Assembly (NCBI RefSeq): GCF_000170795.1
Contig: NZ_ABCM01000004.1
Location: 248,001 to 312,000, forward strand
Length of the DNA stretch: 64,000 nt
Direction: 5' to 3'
Source: Pedobacter sp. BAL39
GTDB lineage: Bacteria > Bacteroidota > Bacteroidia > Sphingobacteriales > Sphingobacteriaceae
The position numbers and the translations under genes were made by a program. The notes under the pieces are model-generated. The model saw only the letters and a list, made by a program, of their open reading frames with translations, made no database searches and was not told the DNA's origin. Positions within the stretch are counted from its first letter, which is position 1. Each line of letters begins with the position of its first letter. Positions 24,400 to 34,400 of the stretch are shown piece by piece.

Positions 24400-25383
24400 C
24401 GCGCCTAGAAGGGCGACTGTAAATTCTGTAGTAACCTCGACATGCGGGATATGACCACAGCCTTCAAATTCTATGATTTTAGCACCGGGGATCTTGGCCG
24501 CAGTTTGTTTACCAAGAAAACGGTATTTTCCATATAGGGCCTGCTGATCCGGACTGAGCAGGCCTTTACCCACAATGGTTTTATCTTCTTTGCCAATAAA
24601 GAGTACGGTAGGTACACGGATGTTGACAAATTCATGGACCACGGGCTGCTCATAAATCATGCTGAAGGTCATGGCTGCGACCTTTGCCCATCTCGGAAAA
24701 TCAGCACTGTTGGTAACGCCACCCGCAATTTTTACCAGATCATCATATTCAGGCTTCCAAACGGTGAAGTAGGAGCTTTTATAGTAGTTTTTCGTGCTCT
24801 CTGCCGTTGCTTTCAGCTCCGTTTTGTATTGTTCTTCCGTAGTGACGTAGGGTACAAAATTGCGGTAATCTTCAAGGCCGATCGGGTTTTCGAGCAGCAG
24901 CTTTTCTGTAGTTTGCGGATACATCAAGGCGAAGCGCATCGCAAGCATTCCGCCCATGGAATGTCCAAGAACATTGGCTTTAGCAATCCCCAATGTATCG
25001 AGCAGGGCCTTGTTCCAACGCGCCATCTGGTGGAAGCTGTAATGGATAAACGCCTTGGAAGATTTACCGAACCCTATCTGATCGGGAACAATCACCCTGA
25101 ATCCGCGACTGGTCAGCGCCTTAATAACTTCTGTCCAATAGTAACCACCAAAATTCTTACCATGGAAAAGGATCACTGTCCTTCCGTTATTCATCTGAGT
25201 TGGCCGTACATCCATATAGGCCATTCTCAGGTCCTGTCCTTCAGTATGGACCGGAAAATATTTAACAGGATAAGCATATTTAACATTTTCCAGGTTGATG
25301 GATACCGTATCCGGGATTTGTGCCCAGGCAGCAGTAAACACAAAGAATAAAAGCAGGGAAATGGAAAGTTTTTTATAGAACAT
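24394..25383 (-). CDS. Secreted alpha/beta hydrolase
   Basis: 329 residues with a signal peptide (LSISLLLFFVFTAAWAQ, about 5-21). Alpha/beta-hydrolase fold landmarks: oxyanion region LFHGKNFGGYYW (about 72-83), nucleophile elbow LGHSMGGM with Ser142, an acid in LFIGKEDKTIVG, and the catalytic His near the C-terminus in EGCGHIPHVE. The region AYMDVRPTQMNNGRTV preceding the first strand matches the usual opening of esterase-type members. The substrate is unknown. Exported, so it acts in the periplasm or on the surface. It is a single gene, divergent from the L,D-transpeptidase-like gene. Confidence 0.87.
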   Translation of the reverse strand: MFYKKLSISLLLFFVFTAAWAQIPDTVSINLENVKYAYPVKYFPVHTEGQDLRMAYMDVRPTQMNNGRTVILFHGKNFGGYYWTEVIKALTSRGFRVIVPDQIGFGKSSKAFIHYSFHQMARWNKALLDTLGIAKANVLGHSMGGMLAMRFALMYPQTTEKLLLENPIGLEDYRNFVPYVTTEEQYKTELKATAESTKNYYKSSYFTVWKPEYDDLVKIAGGVTNSADFPRWAKVAAMTFSMIYEQPVVHEFVNIRVPTVLFIGKEDKTIVGKGLLSPDQQALYGKYRFLGKQTAAKIPGAKIIEFEGCGHIPHVEVTTEFTVALLGAL

Positions 25384-25535
25384 AAGTGATTTTTAGGAAA
25401 AAACAATGTTGTGGATTGAATGTTCTAAACATAAGCATAATTTCCATTCCGGGGGAATTCTAAACCGAAAGGTTACAATCTGACCGTCTCATTTCCTATC
25501 TTTAAAACCAGTAGATCTTCAGACCAACCGACCAG

Positions 25536-26138
25536 ATGACCAAGAAATTAATCGCAGCGCTGCTCCTGCTACATGTCTTGCTTTGCTTCAGTCCGGGCAT
25601 TGCAAACAGGACGTTCGCAGCGGAAAAGGAACCTTCATTAGAAAAATTGACTGCTGCCATAGCGTATTGCAAATCAAATGGGCTGAACACCTCATTCTGC
25701 ATCTTCGTGGACATGAGCATACATTCCGGAAAAAACAGGCTTTTCGTTTACGATATGAAGCAGCGGAAGGTCATTGCCTCGGGTCTATGTGCCCACGGTA
25801 TAGGAGGCGGGAGCACAGCCATGAAGCCCGTTTACAGCAATGCCGTTGGCAGTAACTGCAGCTCACTGGGTAAATATAAACTTGGTAAAAGGGCCTACAG
25901 CAATTGGGGTATCCATGTTCACTATAAGATGCACGGTCTGGAGCGCAGCAACAGCAATGCTTTCCGTAGGATCATTGTTCTCCACTCCTACAGCCCTGTT
26001 TCGGCAAAAGAGATCTATCCCTCCACACTTTTCAACGTCAGCGCAGGCTGCCCAGTGGTGGCAGATGATACCATGCGAAAAATAGACACCCTCATCCGCA
26101 GCGGCGAGAAAAACATATTGCTCTGGATCTATGAATAG
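25536..26138 (+). CDS. Murein L,D-transpeptidase catalytic-domain protein (YkuD-related)
   Basis: 200 residues with a signal peptide (1-29). It belongs to the group annotated as murein L,D-transpeptidase catalytic domain family. His150 in IVLHSYSPVS and the nucleophile Cys172 in NVSAGCPVVAD match the YkuD pattern HX14-17[S/T]HGCxN, with Ala-Gly-Cys in place of His-Gly-Cys. Upstream strands FCIFVDMSIHSGKNRLFVYD and GGGSTAMKPVY fit the fold. Such enzymes make or edit 3-3 cross-links in peptidoglycan or attach proteins to it. It has its own promoter region and is followed by a separate ECF sigma gene. Confidence 0.83.
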   Translation: MTKKLIAALLLLHVLLCFSPGIANRTFAAEKEPSLEKLTAAIAYCKSNGLNTSFCIFVDMSIHSGKNRLFVYDMKQRKVIASGLCAHGIGGGSTAMKPVYSNAVGSNCSSLGKYKLGKRAYSNWGIHVHYKMHGLERSNSNAFRRIIVLHSYSPVSAKEIYPSTLFNVSAGCPVVADDTMRKIDTLIRSGEKNILLWIYE

Positions 26139-26212
26139 TTATCATTAATTTTACTATTGTTAAAAAATCCTTTAATTTACATTGGGGAATGAAAACACAT
26201 GGGGGATGAAAG

Positions 26213-26794
26213 ATGACCGATTACGGTGACTTTACAGATGCAGAGCTGGTCGGCTTACTGAAGTCTGGTAACAGGACTGCTTTTGCAGAAATCTACCAGC
26301 GCTACAAGTACGTACTGCATCACCATGCATGGAACAAAACCTTAAATGAGGAAGATGCGAAGGACACGATACAGGAAGTTTTCACCACGTTATGGACGAA
26401 GCGCGAGCATATAGAAGTGGGTAGCAACCTCTCCGGATATCTGTACACCTGTGTGCGCAACCACATCCTGAACATGATGGCCAGGAAGCAGGTAAAGACA
26501 AAATATATCGATTCCATAAAACAGTTTTCTACGCTTCAGGACAGTGTGGTGACCGACCACCGGGTTCGTGAAAATCAGCTTAGGTCGGCCATAGAGAAAG
26601 AGATTTCTGAGCTGCCGCCACGGATGCGTGAAGTTTTCGAGCTGAGTCGCAAGCAGAACTTAAGTCATAGGCAAATTGCCGAGTTGATGGGTACCACAGA
26701 GCAGACGGTAAAAAAACAAATGACTTATGCGTTGAAGACCCTGCGCAAGAAGCTGGGGCTCCCACTTTTCCTCATGATGTTACTTTTCTATTAA
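26213..26794 (+). CDS. ECF RNA polymerase sigma-70 factor (FecI-like)
   Basis: 193 residues. Region 2 covers about 22-90 (FAEIYQRYKYVLHHHAWNK, EEDAKDTIQEVFTTLW, LSGYLYTCVRNHILN) and region 4 about 125-180 (LPPRMREVFELSRKQNLSH, QIAELMGTTEQTVKKQM). The C-terminus is hydrophobic (LPLFLMMLLFY), as in many Bacteroidota FecI-like factors. It is the likely partner of the FecR protein encoded at 30181 and the probable driver of the ABC, fecR and susCD genes. Between it and fecR lie two ABC-transporter genes instead of the direct sigma-fecR neighbourhood that is usual. Matching promoter-like elements lie before the ABC genes and before fecR. Confidence 0.9.
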   Translation: MTDYGDFTDAELVGLLKSGNRTAFAEIYQRYKYVLHHHAWNKTLNEEDAKDTIQEVFTTLWTKREHIEVGSNLSGYLYTCVRNHILNMMARKQVKTKYIDSIKQFSTLQDSVVTDHRVRENQLRSAIEKEISELPPRMREVFELSRKQNLSHRQIAELMGTTEQTVKKQMTYALKTLRKKLGLPLFLMMLLFY

Positions 26795-26810
26795 AAAATT
26801 TTAAATTCTT

Positions 26811-26840
26811 CTACCTCCACCATGGCGCATGGCTGTCTTA
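26811..26840 (+). promoter_or_regulatory. Candidate ECF-sigma promoter before the ABC genes
   Basis: CTACCTCC (26811-26818), a 16-bp spacer, then GTCTTA (26835-26840). The same two blocks with the same 16-bp spacing recur at 30118-30147 before fecR. Both copies follow an AT-rich TTAAATT stretch. The block order and spacing fit -35 and -10 elements of an ECF sigma. Confidence 0.6.
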
Positions 26841-26913
26841 TCTCTTCAGGTCATGATCCTGACGTTTGCGTCCTGCTGCGCAAATCAGTTAAGAACCACA
26901 AAAGGAAAGAATT

Positions 26914-27855
26914 TTGGACACTAACATTGTAAGAATAGAAAAGCTGTCCCACCGCTACAGCAAAGACTGGGCGATCAGGGACATCAGTTTTGAGATTGGC
27001 CCCCGGGGGATCCTAGGGCTGCTGGGCTCCAACGGTGCCGGGAAATCGACGACCATGAACATCCTCTGCGGGGTGCTCAACCAGACCGAAGGGAATGTGT
27101 TTATCGACGGTATCAGTCTTCGTGAGGAGCCGGAAAAGGCTAAGCGAATGCTCGGTTTCCTTCCACAGAATGCACCGTTACACCTCGACCTGACCGTAGA
27201 TGAGTACCTGACCTACTGCGCCAATATCCGTGACATCGCCCCCAGGGAAATAAAGTACGCTGTTGCGGCCGTCAAGGAACGTTGTGGCATTGCCCATTTC
27301 AGCAGGCGGCTGCTGAGCAACCTCTCCGGCGGATACAAACAGCGGGTAGGCATTGCGCAGGCGATCATCCACCAGCCAAAGCTGGTGGTGCTTGATGAGC
27401 CTACAAACGGGCTGGATCCCAACCAGATCCTTGAGGTGCGGAAGCTGATCAGGGAGATTGCCGAGGAGCGCTCCATTATCTTTTCCACGCATATCCTCTC
27501 GGAGGTGCAGGCGACCTGTAAGGACATCAGGATGATTGAGGGCGGCAGAATTGTGTTTGCGGACACGATGGAGGCTTTCAACAACTACATCCTACCGAAC
27601 TCAATGCTGGTATATATGGACAGGCCTCCGGCAATTGACATGCTGGCCGCCCTTCCTGGAATTACCAATGCGGAGTTGCTCAATGACGGCGGTTTCAGGC
27701 TGCACTTCGGGGCATCTGCCACCATATCAAAAGAAATCATCGAGGCCAGCATCATGTTCAAATGGGAGCTGACCGAAATCATGCTGGAGAAAAGTTCGCT
27801 GGACGAAATCTTTGCCCAGCTCTCCAACCACAAAAGCCCGCAACGACCATTATGA
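26914..27855 (+). CDS. ABC transporter ATP-binding protein (GldA/NosF-like)
   Basis: 313 residues from a TTG start at 26914. No ATG lies upstream in frame, and the codon follows a purine-rich AAAGGAAAGAA. Walker A GSNGAGKST (about 39-47), Q-loop LGFLPQNAPL, signature NLSGGYKQRVGIAQ, Walker B LVVLDEPTNGLD and switch His in IFSTHILSEVQ are all intact. The C-terminal 90 residues beyond the ATPase fold are typical of the GldA/NosF/CcmA-type ABC-2 exporters. It overlaps the permease gene by 4 bp (ATGA). Gliding-motility GldA has the same architecture, but no gliding or type IX secretion genes are nearby, so export of another molecule is as likely. Confidence 0.9.
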   Translation: MDTNIVRIEKLSHRYSKDWAIRDISFEIGPRGILGLLGSNGAGKSTTMNILCGVLNQTEGNVFIDGISLREEPEKAKRMLGFLPQNAPLHLDLTVDEYLTYCANIRDIAPREIKYAVAAVKERCGIAHFSRRLLSNLSGGYKQRVGIAQAIIHQPKLVVLDEPTNGLDPNQILEVRKLIREIAEERSIIFSTHILSEVQATCKDIRMIEGGRIVFADTMEAFNNYILPNSMLVYMDRPPAIDMLAALPGITNAELLNDGGFRLHFGASATISKEIIEASIMFKWELTEIMLEKSSLDEIFAQLSNHKSPQRPL

Positions 27856-30104
27856 GAAAGACCTTAAAAATAGCAAAGCTGGAACTCAGCATTTTATTTT
27901 ACTCACCAGTAGCATGGCTGGTATTGATCATTTTCATCATACAAAGTGGCACCCGTTTTTTCGGAATGTTTGGCGGCTATCAGGAAGCAATGGCCATGGG
28001 TAATCCGGTGAACGACCTTACCTTTGCGATGTTTCCCGGCACCAATGGACTGTTCGATCAGACGCTGCAGAACATCTACCTATATATCCCCCTGCTCACT
28101 ATGGGCCTTATGAGCCGGGAGATCAGCAGTGGCTCCATCAAACTGCTGCTGTCCTCACCAGTAAAAATCCGCTCCATCATCTTCGGTAAATACCTGGCCA
28201 TCATGACCTATGGCTTCCTGCTGATGGTTGTGCTGGGTTCCTATTCCCTTGCCGGGCTGGCCATCATTAAAGACGCTGACACCGGACTCATCCTCTCTGG
28301 ACTTACGGGGTTGTTCCTGCTCACCTGCACCTATGCAGCTATCGGCTTGTTTATGTCCAGCCTGAGCTCCTACCAGGTGGTAGCTGCCATCAGCACGCTG
28401 GCTGTATTTGCAATGCTACAATATATTGGCGGTGTGGGACAGGACATCGACTTTATACGTGACCTCACCTATTACCTATCGCTCTCCGGCCGGGCCGATG
28501 ACATGCTGAAGGGACTGCTGAACAGCAAGGATATCCTGTATTTTGTTCTTATCATTGGTTTGTTTCTGTGCCTGAGCATCCTTCGGTTGCGCGCCAGCAG
28601 AACTGCCAAACATTGGAGCTTTCAGCTTGGTGTTTATACGATGGCCATCTGTACCGTATTGTTAGGCGTATACGTCAGTTCACGGCCGCAGTTCATCTGT
28701 TACCTGGATGCGACACAACACAAAACCCGTACACTGACCCCAAACAGTCAGGCCATTGCAAAACAGATCAAAGGGCCATTGCGTATGACGACCTATGTGA
28801 ACCTGCTGGATCAGCATGTATATACCGGATTACCTGCATCGAGGAATTTAGACCTTTCCAGGTTTGATGGTTTCAGGAGGTTTATTCCAGGACTGGAACT
28901 GAATTACGTATATTATTATGACATCACCGACCTGAAGGAAAATAACAATATGATTTACCAGGGAGACCTTACCGGGCTCACCATTCCGCAGATTGCAGAA
29001 AAGGTAGCAGAGAACATGGGGTTAGACCTGGGCGACTTTATGCCGCCTGCGGAGATACGGAAACGCATCAACCTTAAACCCGAGGACAACAGCCTGGTAA
29101 GGGTGCTGGAATATCAGGGGCGGACGAGCATGCTGAGGTTATACAATGAGATGGACCCTTCGCCGTCGGAAGCGGAGATCAGCGCCGCAATCAAGCGACT
29201 GTTGGTTAATCCGACGAGAGTAGTGTTCATCAACGGGCACCATGAGCGTAGCATTGTCAAGACCGGCGATCGCAACTATCAGTTGATGACGACAATGAAA
29301 AAAGCGAGAAAAGCGTTGGTCAACCAGGGTTTCGACGTGTCGGAGGTAGACCTGAGCAAGGAAGCACTACCATCGCCACCCTTTGTGCTGGTCCTGGCCG
29401 ACCCCGCAACTGCACTTGGCGCTGCTGAACAGCAGCAGATCAAAACATACCTGGACAAGGGCGGTGACATGCTGATAACCGGGGAACCCGGCAGGCAGGA
29501 CATCCTGAACCCGATCCTTCGTTCAATAGGCATCCAGCTACAAACGGGAATGCTGGTCATGCCCACCAAGGACAATGCGCCGGATCTGATTATGGCAACC
29601 GCAGGTCCCGGCGGGGGTGCTGTAGCGATGCCCGGTGCGGCGGCGATGAGTTATGACCCTGCTTATGGTTTTCAAGCCGACACCTTGCTGATCAGCCCAG
29701 CAGCCGGCTGGAATACAAACAGTGCGGTAGACCTGACAACAACAGAGCTGTCCTACCTGCCTGCTGCAGGCGACCGAAAGGGAGCATTCCCTACGGCCAT
29801 GGCGCTCAGCAGAACAGTCAACGGTAAAGCACAACGGATTTTCATAGCCGGCGATGCGGACTTTATGGACAATGCAGAGCTTAAGCATGCCCGGGGAATG
29901 AACCTCTCCTTTACAATGAGCCTTTTCAAGTGGTTCAGCAAGGGCGAATTCCCGATCGATACGAGCAGGCCCGCGCCTTCTGATGACGACATCCTTCTGA
30001 ACAAACGACAGATATCAAGCCTGAAGCTTATTTTTATAGGTTTGCTGCCTGGATTGATCGCTTTATTGGGGGCAAGCACACTGATTCTGAGAAAAAGAAA
30101 TTAA
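27852..30104 (+). CDS. Fused ABC-2 permease and GldG-like protein
   Basis: 750 residues from ATG 27852. The frame is open 90 bp further up but that part overlaps the ATPase gene. The N-terminal about 250 residues form an ABC-2 permease with six TM helices (SPVAWLVLIIFIIQ, LYIPLLTMGLMSREISSGSIKLLLSSP and others), as in GldF. The rest is a large extracytoplasmic GldG-like region (about 265-720: LTPNSQAIAKQIKGPLRMTTYVN, VFINGHHERSI, LDKGGDMLITGEPG) closed by a last TM helix (LKLIFIGLLPGLIALLGAST). GldF and GldG are usually separate, and here they are one chain, a form known as Gldg family proteins. The probable partner ATPase is encoded directly upstream. Confidence 0.88.
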   Translation: MRKTLKIAKLELSILFYSPVAWLVLIIFIIQSGTRFFGMFGGYQEAMAMGNPVNDLTFAMFPGTNGLFDQTLQNIYLYIPLLTMGLMSREISSGSIKLLLSSPVKIRSIIFGKYLAIMTYGFLLMVVLGSYSLAGLAIIKDADTGLILSGLTGLFLLTCTYAAIGLFMSSLSSYQVVAAISTLAVFAMLQYIGGVGQDIDFIRDLTYYLSLSGRADDMLKGLLNSKDILYFVLIIGLFLCLSILRLRASRTAKHWSFQLGVYTMAICTVLLGVYVSSRPQFICYLDATQHKTRTLTPNSQAIAKQIKGPLRMTTYVNLLDQHVYTGLPASRNLDLSRFDGFRRFIPGLELNYVYYYDITDLKENNNMIYQGDLTGLTIPQIAEKVAENMGLDLGDFMPPAEIRKRINLKPEDNSLVRVLEYQGRTSMLRLYNEMDPSPSEAEISAAIKRLLVNPTRVVFINGHHERSIVKTGDRNYQLMTTMKKARKALVNQGFDVSEVDLSKEALPSPPFVLVLADPATALGAAEQQQIKTYLDKGGDMLITGEPGRQDILNPILRSIGIQLQTGMLVMPTKDNAPDLIMATAGPGGGAVAMPGAAAMSYDPAYGFQADTLLISPAAGWNTNSAVDLTTTELSYLPAAGDRKGAFPTAMALSRTVNGKAQRIFIAGDADFMDNAELKHARGMNLSFTMSLFKWFSKGEFPIDTSRPAPSDDDILLNKRQISSLKLIFIGLLPGLIALLGASTLILRKRN

Positions 30105-30117
30105 ATTTAAAATAAAT

Positions 30118-30147
30118 CTACCTCCTTAGATGCCACATCTTGTCTTA
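30118..30147 (+). promoter_or_regulatory. Candidate ECF-sigma promoter before fecR
   Basis: CTACCTCC (30118-30125), 16-bp spacer, GTCTTA (30142-30147), 33 bp before the FecR start codon. Identical in both blocks and spacing to the element at 26811-26840. Confidence 0.6.
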
Positions 30148-30180
30148 ACCTCATTGAAGCAGATCCTTACCCGATAAAAA

Positions 30181-31311
30181 ATGGAAAAATCCAGCATGAC
30201 AGAAGTAGAAATCAATAGCTTACTGGAAAAATACAAACAAGGCGATGCCGATGCGGAAGAAATCGCCTTTCTGGAAAGCTGGTACATCTTTTACCAGGAG
30301 CCCGGCAGTAATGTGCTGGGCATGATTCCAAGAAAGGAGGCTGTGGATGAGGTATGGACAAAAATTGAAAACGAGCAATTTCCGCAGCCTCTCAGGATAT
30401 GGCGCAGGATTGCAGTAGCAGCAGCGCTGTTCATAGCGCTCTTCACCGGCCTTTACCTCATTGGCAGGGATCAGCAGCCGCAGCTGGAGTCTGCACGTAT
30501 TGAAAACACAAAAGAAGACATCGCTCCCGGAACGGAGGGGGCCACGCTGACCTTAAGCGATGGAAGGAAGATCAGCCTGTCGGCAGCCGCCAACGGTGAT
30601 GTTGCCAGGCAGTCGGGCGTAACGATTACCAAGAGTGCAGGTGGCCAGTTGACCTATGAACTCCTTCCTACTACACCGGGGACAGCGTTGCAATACAATA
30701 CACTGAGTACCACGAAAGGTGAACAATACCAGATCAAGCTGCAGGACGGCACCAGGATATGGCTCAATTCGGCTACAAGCATCAGGTTCCCTACCAGCTT
30801 CGCCGGATTGCGGAAGCGGGAGCTAAGCCTGACCGGGGAAGCTTATTTTGAGGTGGCGAAAGACCACAGCAGACCATTTACAGTCAGCGTAGCAGGTCAG
30901 CAGGTGAAGGTGTTGGGCACGCACTTCAACATCAGCAGTTATCCTGATGAGGCACTAAGCAAAACAACACTGCTGGAAGGCTCCGTAGCTATCGGCGGCA
31001 AGGTACTGCAGCCCGGAGAGCAGGCCGTGGTAAAGGGAAATTCCATCAGCATCAATGTAGCCAATATTGAAGAAACAATGGGCTGGAGAGATGGGTATAT
31101 CATCTTTGAAAATGAGCCTATTGAAGCTGTGATGCGCAAGATTGCGCGCTGGTACAATGTGGAAGTAGTTTTCGAAGGTCCTATGCCTGAGGATGACTTC
31201 GGCGGACGCGTGCCACGCCTGTCGAACGTATCACAGGTACTGAAGAAGCTTGAGCTGACCAATAAGGTACACTTTAAAGTCGAAGGAAGGAGGATCACAG
31301 TGATTAAATAG
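30181..31311 (+). CDS. FecR-family anti-sigma factor
   Basis: 376 residues. The cytoplasmic N-terminus (1-80, LLEKYKQGDADAEEIAFLESWY) binds the sigma factor, and one TM helix lies at about 82-104 (IAVAAALFIALFTGLYLIG). The periplasmic FecR domain covers about 170-270 (TTKGEQYQIKLQDGTRIWLNS, TGEAYFEVAKDHSRPFTV, VLGTHFNISSYP). The DUF4974 C-terminal domain covers about 300-370 (FENEPIEAVMRKIARWYNVEV). It senses the SusC N-terminal signalling domain and controls the ECF sigma factor encoded at 26213. The gene is 3.4 kb from its sigma, with the ABC genes between. SusC follows after a 165-bp gap that may encode an antisense RNA. Confidence 0.92.
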   Translation: MEKSSMTEVEINSLLEKYKQGDADAEEIAFLESWYIFYQEPGSNVLGMIPRKEAVDEVWTKIENEQFPQPLRIWRRIAVAAALFIALFTGLYLIGRDQQPQLESARIENTKEDIAPGTEGATLTLSDGRKISLSAAANGDVARQSGVTITKSAGGQLTYELLPTTPGTALQYNTLSTTKGEQYQIKLQDGTRIWLNSATSIRFPTSFAGLRKRELSLTGEAYFEVAKDHSRPFTVSVAGQQVKVLGTHFNISSYPDEALSKTTLLEGSVAIGGKVLQPGEQAVVKGNSISINVANIEETMGWRDGYIIFENEPIEAVMRKIARWYNVEVVFEGPMPEDDFGGRVPRLSNVSQVLKKLELTNKVHFKVEGRRITVIK

Positions 31312-31329
31312 CTACTCACCGTTGTCCAT

Positions 31330-31363
31330 AAAAAAAGCCAGAAGTGCTTGTAACACTACTGGC
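31330..31363 (-). terminator. Minus-strand intrinsic terminator between fecR and susC
   Basis: On the minus strand GCCAG-T-AGTG (31363-31354) pairs with CACT-T-CTGGC (31346-31337) around a 7-nt loop, one mismatch, followed immediately by seven T residues. There is no minus-strand protein gene here, so it would end an antisense transcript. On the plus strand there is no T-run. Confidence 0.75.
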
Positions 31364-31469
31364 CCGGCCTGGATGACATCAATAAAATTTCTGATCATAT
31401 CAACGTTAAACCCGCGAAAAGGGCTTTGAGCTCCTCGAAAAAATTCAGGCCCCATCGCGCAAACAGACC
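31330..31469 (-). ncRNA. Putative DonS-type antisense RNA at the fecR/susC junction
   Basis: A perfect -7 promoter box TACATTTG lies on the minus strand at 31481-31474, overlapping the susC start codon. About 110 bp further along on the same strand is a hairpin plus seven T residues (31363-31330). Together they define an untranslated transcript of about 140 nt that would be complementary to the susC leader. Antisense RNAs in this exact position, between the anti-sigma gene and susC, are known from Bacteroides (DonS and relatives) and repress their operon. No clear -33 box was seen, so the 5' end is approximate. Confidence 0.5.
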
Positions 31470-31476
31470 TAAACAA

Positions 31477-34400
31477 ATGTATAAAAATTATACCATTAAC
31501 ATAGGTGTGCCCGGGCGGCTCATCTATCAACTTTTGCTAATTATGCGACTGACCACCGTCATTTTATTGGTAAGCATCATGCAGGTAAGCGCCACTGGCT
31601 TTGCCCAGAAGATTACGCTTGCCGAAAAAAATGCGAGCTTAAAACAGCTGTTCACAAAAATCCAGGCCCAGAGCAAGTATGATTTTGTGTATACTGCACA
31701 GTTGCTCAGGGACGCAAAACCCATCGACATCAATGTTAAGGCTACAGAGCTGAAGCTGGTGCTCGACAAGATCTTCGAGAACCAACCTTTAACCTACACC
31801 ATTGATGACCACATCATCGTAATTAAGGCGAGGGAGCGGACATTGCTCGACCGTCTGGCGGAGTATATCAATGCCATTACCATTTCCGGCCATGTCTACA
31901 ATCAGGACGGAACAGCTTTACCGGGAGCATCAGTCCGGATTGATGGCACCAAGCTACGGACTACCACCGATGCTTCAGGCAGGTTCAGCATCTCCAATGC
32001 TCCCAACAAAGGGCGCCTGATCATTACCTACGTAGGTTATAAACCAGATACGATCGCCATCAATGACCAGCAGGATTTCGACATCCGCCTGACCTTGCAG
32101 GCGAATACGATCAACGAAGTGAATATCGTATCTACAGGTTATCAGGATTTGCCTAAAGAACGTGCAACAGGATCTTTCGAAGTCATTACCAAGGAACAGT
32201 TGCAACACAGCACCGATCCAAACCTATTGAGACGGCTGGAAGGCATCACCACCAGTATGGACTTCAGGAATGACCTGCGGGTGCGCAACTCAAGTCTACC
32301 AAATGCAAAGGAATCACCACTTACCAATTTAACCATCAGGGGTAAAAACACATTGAACTATAATACACAGAACACCAGTGGCCAGGTGCTGGTAGTCATC
32401 GATGGTATCGCCAGTCCTTACTCCATCGACAAGGTAAACCCCAATGATGTGGAGAGCATTACCATCCTGAAGGATGCCGCAGCTGCCTCAATATGGGGAT
32501 CACGGGCGGCAAATGGCGTCATCGTGGTAAAGACAAAGAAGGGACGCTACAATAAGCCTACACAAGTTTCCTTCAACAGCAATGTGAGCATAACTGAAAA
32601 AGTTGATCTGTTTTATAACAAGACGATGAGCATTTCAGATTTTGTAGATGCACAGGTCTTACAATTCAATACGGCCAACATGCCACTGCCGGCCCACAGC
32701 ATCTCCGCTTTATACGGACAGGAACCGGTTTCGCCAGTTGCGGAGATCATGAATTCCTGGAAATTTGAAAACACACTTACAGAAGCGCAGGCAATGGCAC
32801 AGCTGGATGCACTCCGGGGCAATGACATCAGAAATGATTATGATAAATATTTCCTGCGAAACTCGGTGAACCAAAGTTATTCATTGGCAGTAGACGGTGG
32901 CTCTGAGCTAGTTAACTACAGGTTATCAGGAGGTTATGACCGCACCATCAACAATACGAAACAGTCTGGTGCTGACCGGCTGGCATTGAGTTACAATCTT
33001 TCTGCACGTCCGGTAAAAAACCTCGAGTTGCAGGGCAACATCACCTTTAACATTCAGAAGACCAATGATCAGGCTGCCGAGAATGCCATCACCGGAGTGA
33101 CCAACAACACCTTTTACCCTTACACCATGCTCGCTGATGGCGCCGGCAATCCGCTGGAACTTACAAAAATTTACCGCCCGGGATTGCTAAACCTCCTGGA
33201 ATCGGAATATGGCAGTAGGCTGCTCAGTTTCCGCTACAGGCCTTTGGAAGACATCAATGAAGGCTACAATAGGATCAAATCGCAAAATGTAAACATCAAT
33301 TTTGGCGCGACTTACAGGATTATCCCCGGAGTCTCTGCACAGCTTTCCTACAATTATAACAGTGGCAGGAATGACGATAACACGCTGTACAGGCAAAATT
33401 CCTTTTACATGCGTAACCTGGTCAATTACTTCACCACTTCCCCGTACTCTTCTGACCCCATGACTTATGAGGATGTACCTGATTTCGTACGAGGTATTCC
33501 ACTGGGGGGACAATACCAGACCAACCTGAGCAAGTCGACCAACCAGACACTGAGGGGTCAGTTGAACTTCGATAAGACCATTGCCGACAAACATCAGATT
33601 TCGGCCATCGCCGGAGCGGATATTGCGGAAAACAAGAGCATCACCAATGCCAACATCTACTATGGCTATGACGAGCATACCCTGAAAAGCGACAACGACA
33701 TTAACTTCAGTGGACTCATTCCTATTCTTTTTGCGGAAGATTTTAACGGTTACAATGGTGAGCTTGTTCCCAGGGTGAACAATCCTTTTCTGGACAACAG
33801 GATCAGGACTTTCAGCTGGTTTTCAAATGCTGCATACACCTACGATGGGCGTTATACGTTGTCGGCCAGCATCAGGAAAGACATCTCCAGTGAATTTGGT
33901 CAGGGAACCAATCAGAAGGGCACGCCCTACTTCTCTTTTGGGGGAAGCTGGAACATCAACAACGAGTCCTTCTATCATTTTGACCTGGTACCAATGTTAA
34001 AGTTCAGGGCGACCTTCGGGTACAATGGCAACGTGAACCCACTGGTTGTATCCCGGCCATTGATCACCTATATTGACTATGGCAATTATGAAGTTCCCTA
34101 TGCAGCGACACAGCCTAGTGGATCGGTATCCAACAGCTTATTGCGCCCGGAAAAAACAGGCATCTGGAACCTGGGTATAGATTTCGGATTCAAAGGCAAC
34201 CGCCTCTCGGGAAGTATTGAGTATTACAACAAAAAAACAAGTGACCTGCTTGCCGGTGGTGCATTGGATCCAAGTACCGGGTTTACTAACGCCACCTACA
34301 ACACCGGCGACCTTACCGGGTATGGGATGGACATCACACTCAATTCTGTAAACATTGAAGCAGAAAAGTTCCGATGGACCAGCAATTTCCTTTTCAGCTA

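Noticed and set aside
24634..25350. 238-codon plus-strand ORF opposite the alpha/beta hydrolase
   Set aside because: The hydrolase has the complete catalytic set; the opposite frame has no features.
26914..30104. ABC genes as the gliding-motility GldA/F/G set
   Set aside because: No other gld or spr genes are present, the permease and GldG parts are fused, and the genes sit in a sigma/SusCD unit, so a gliding role is not supported.
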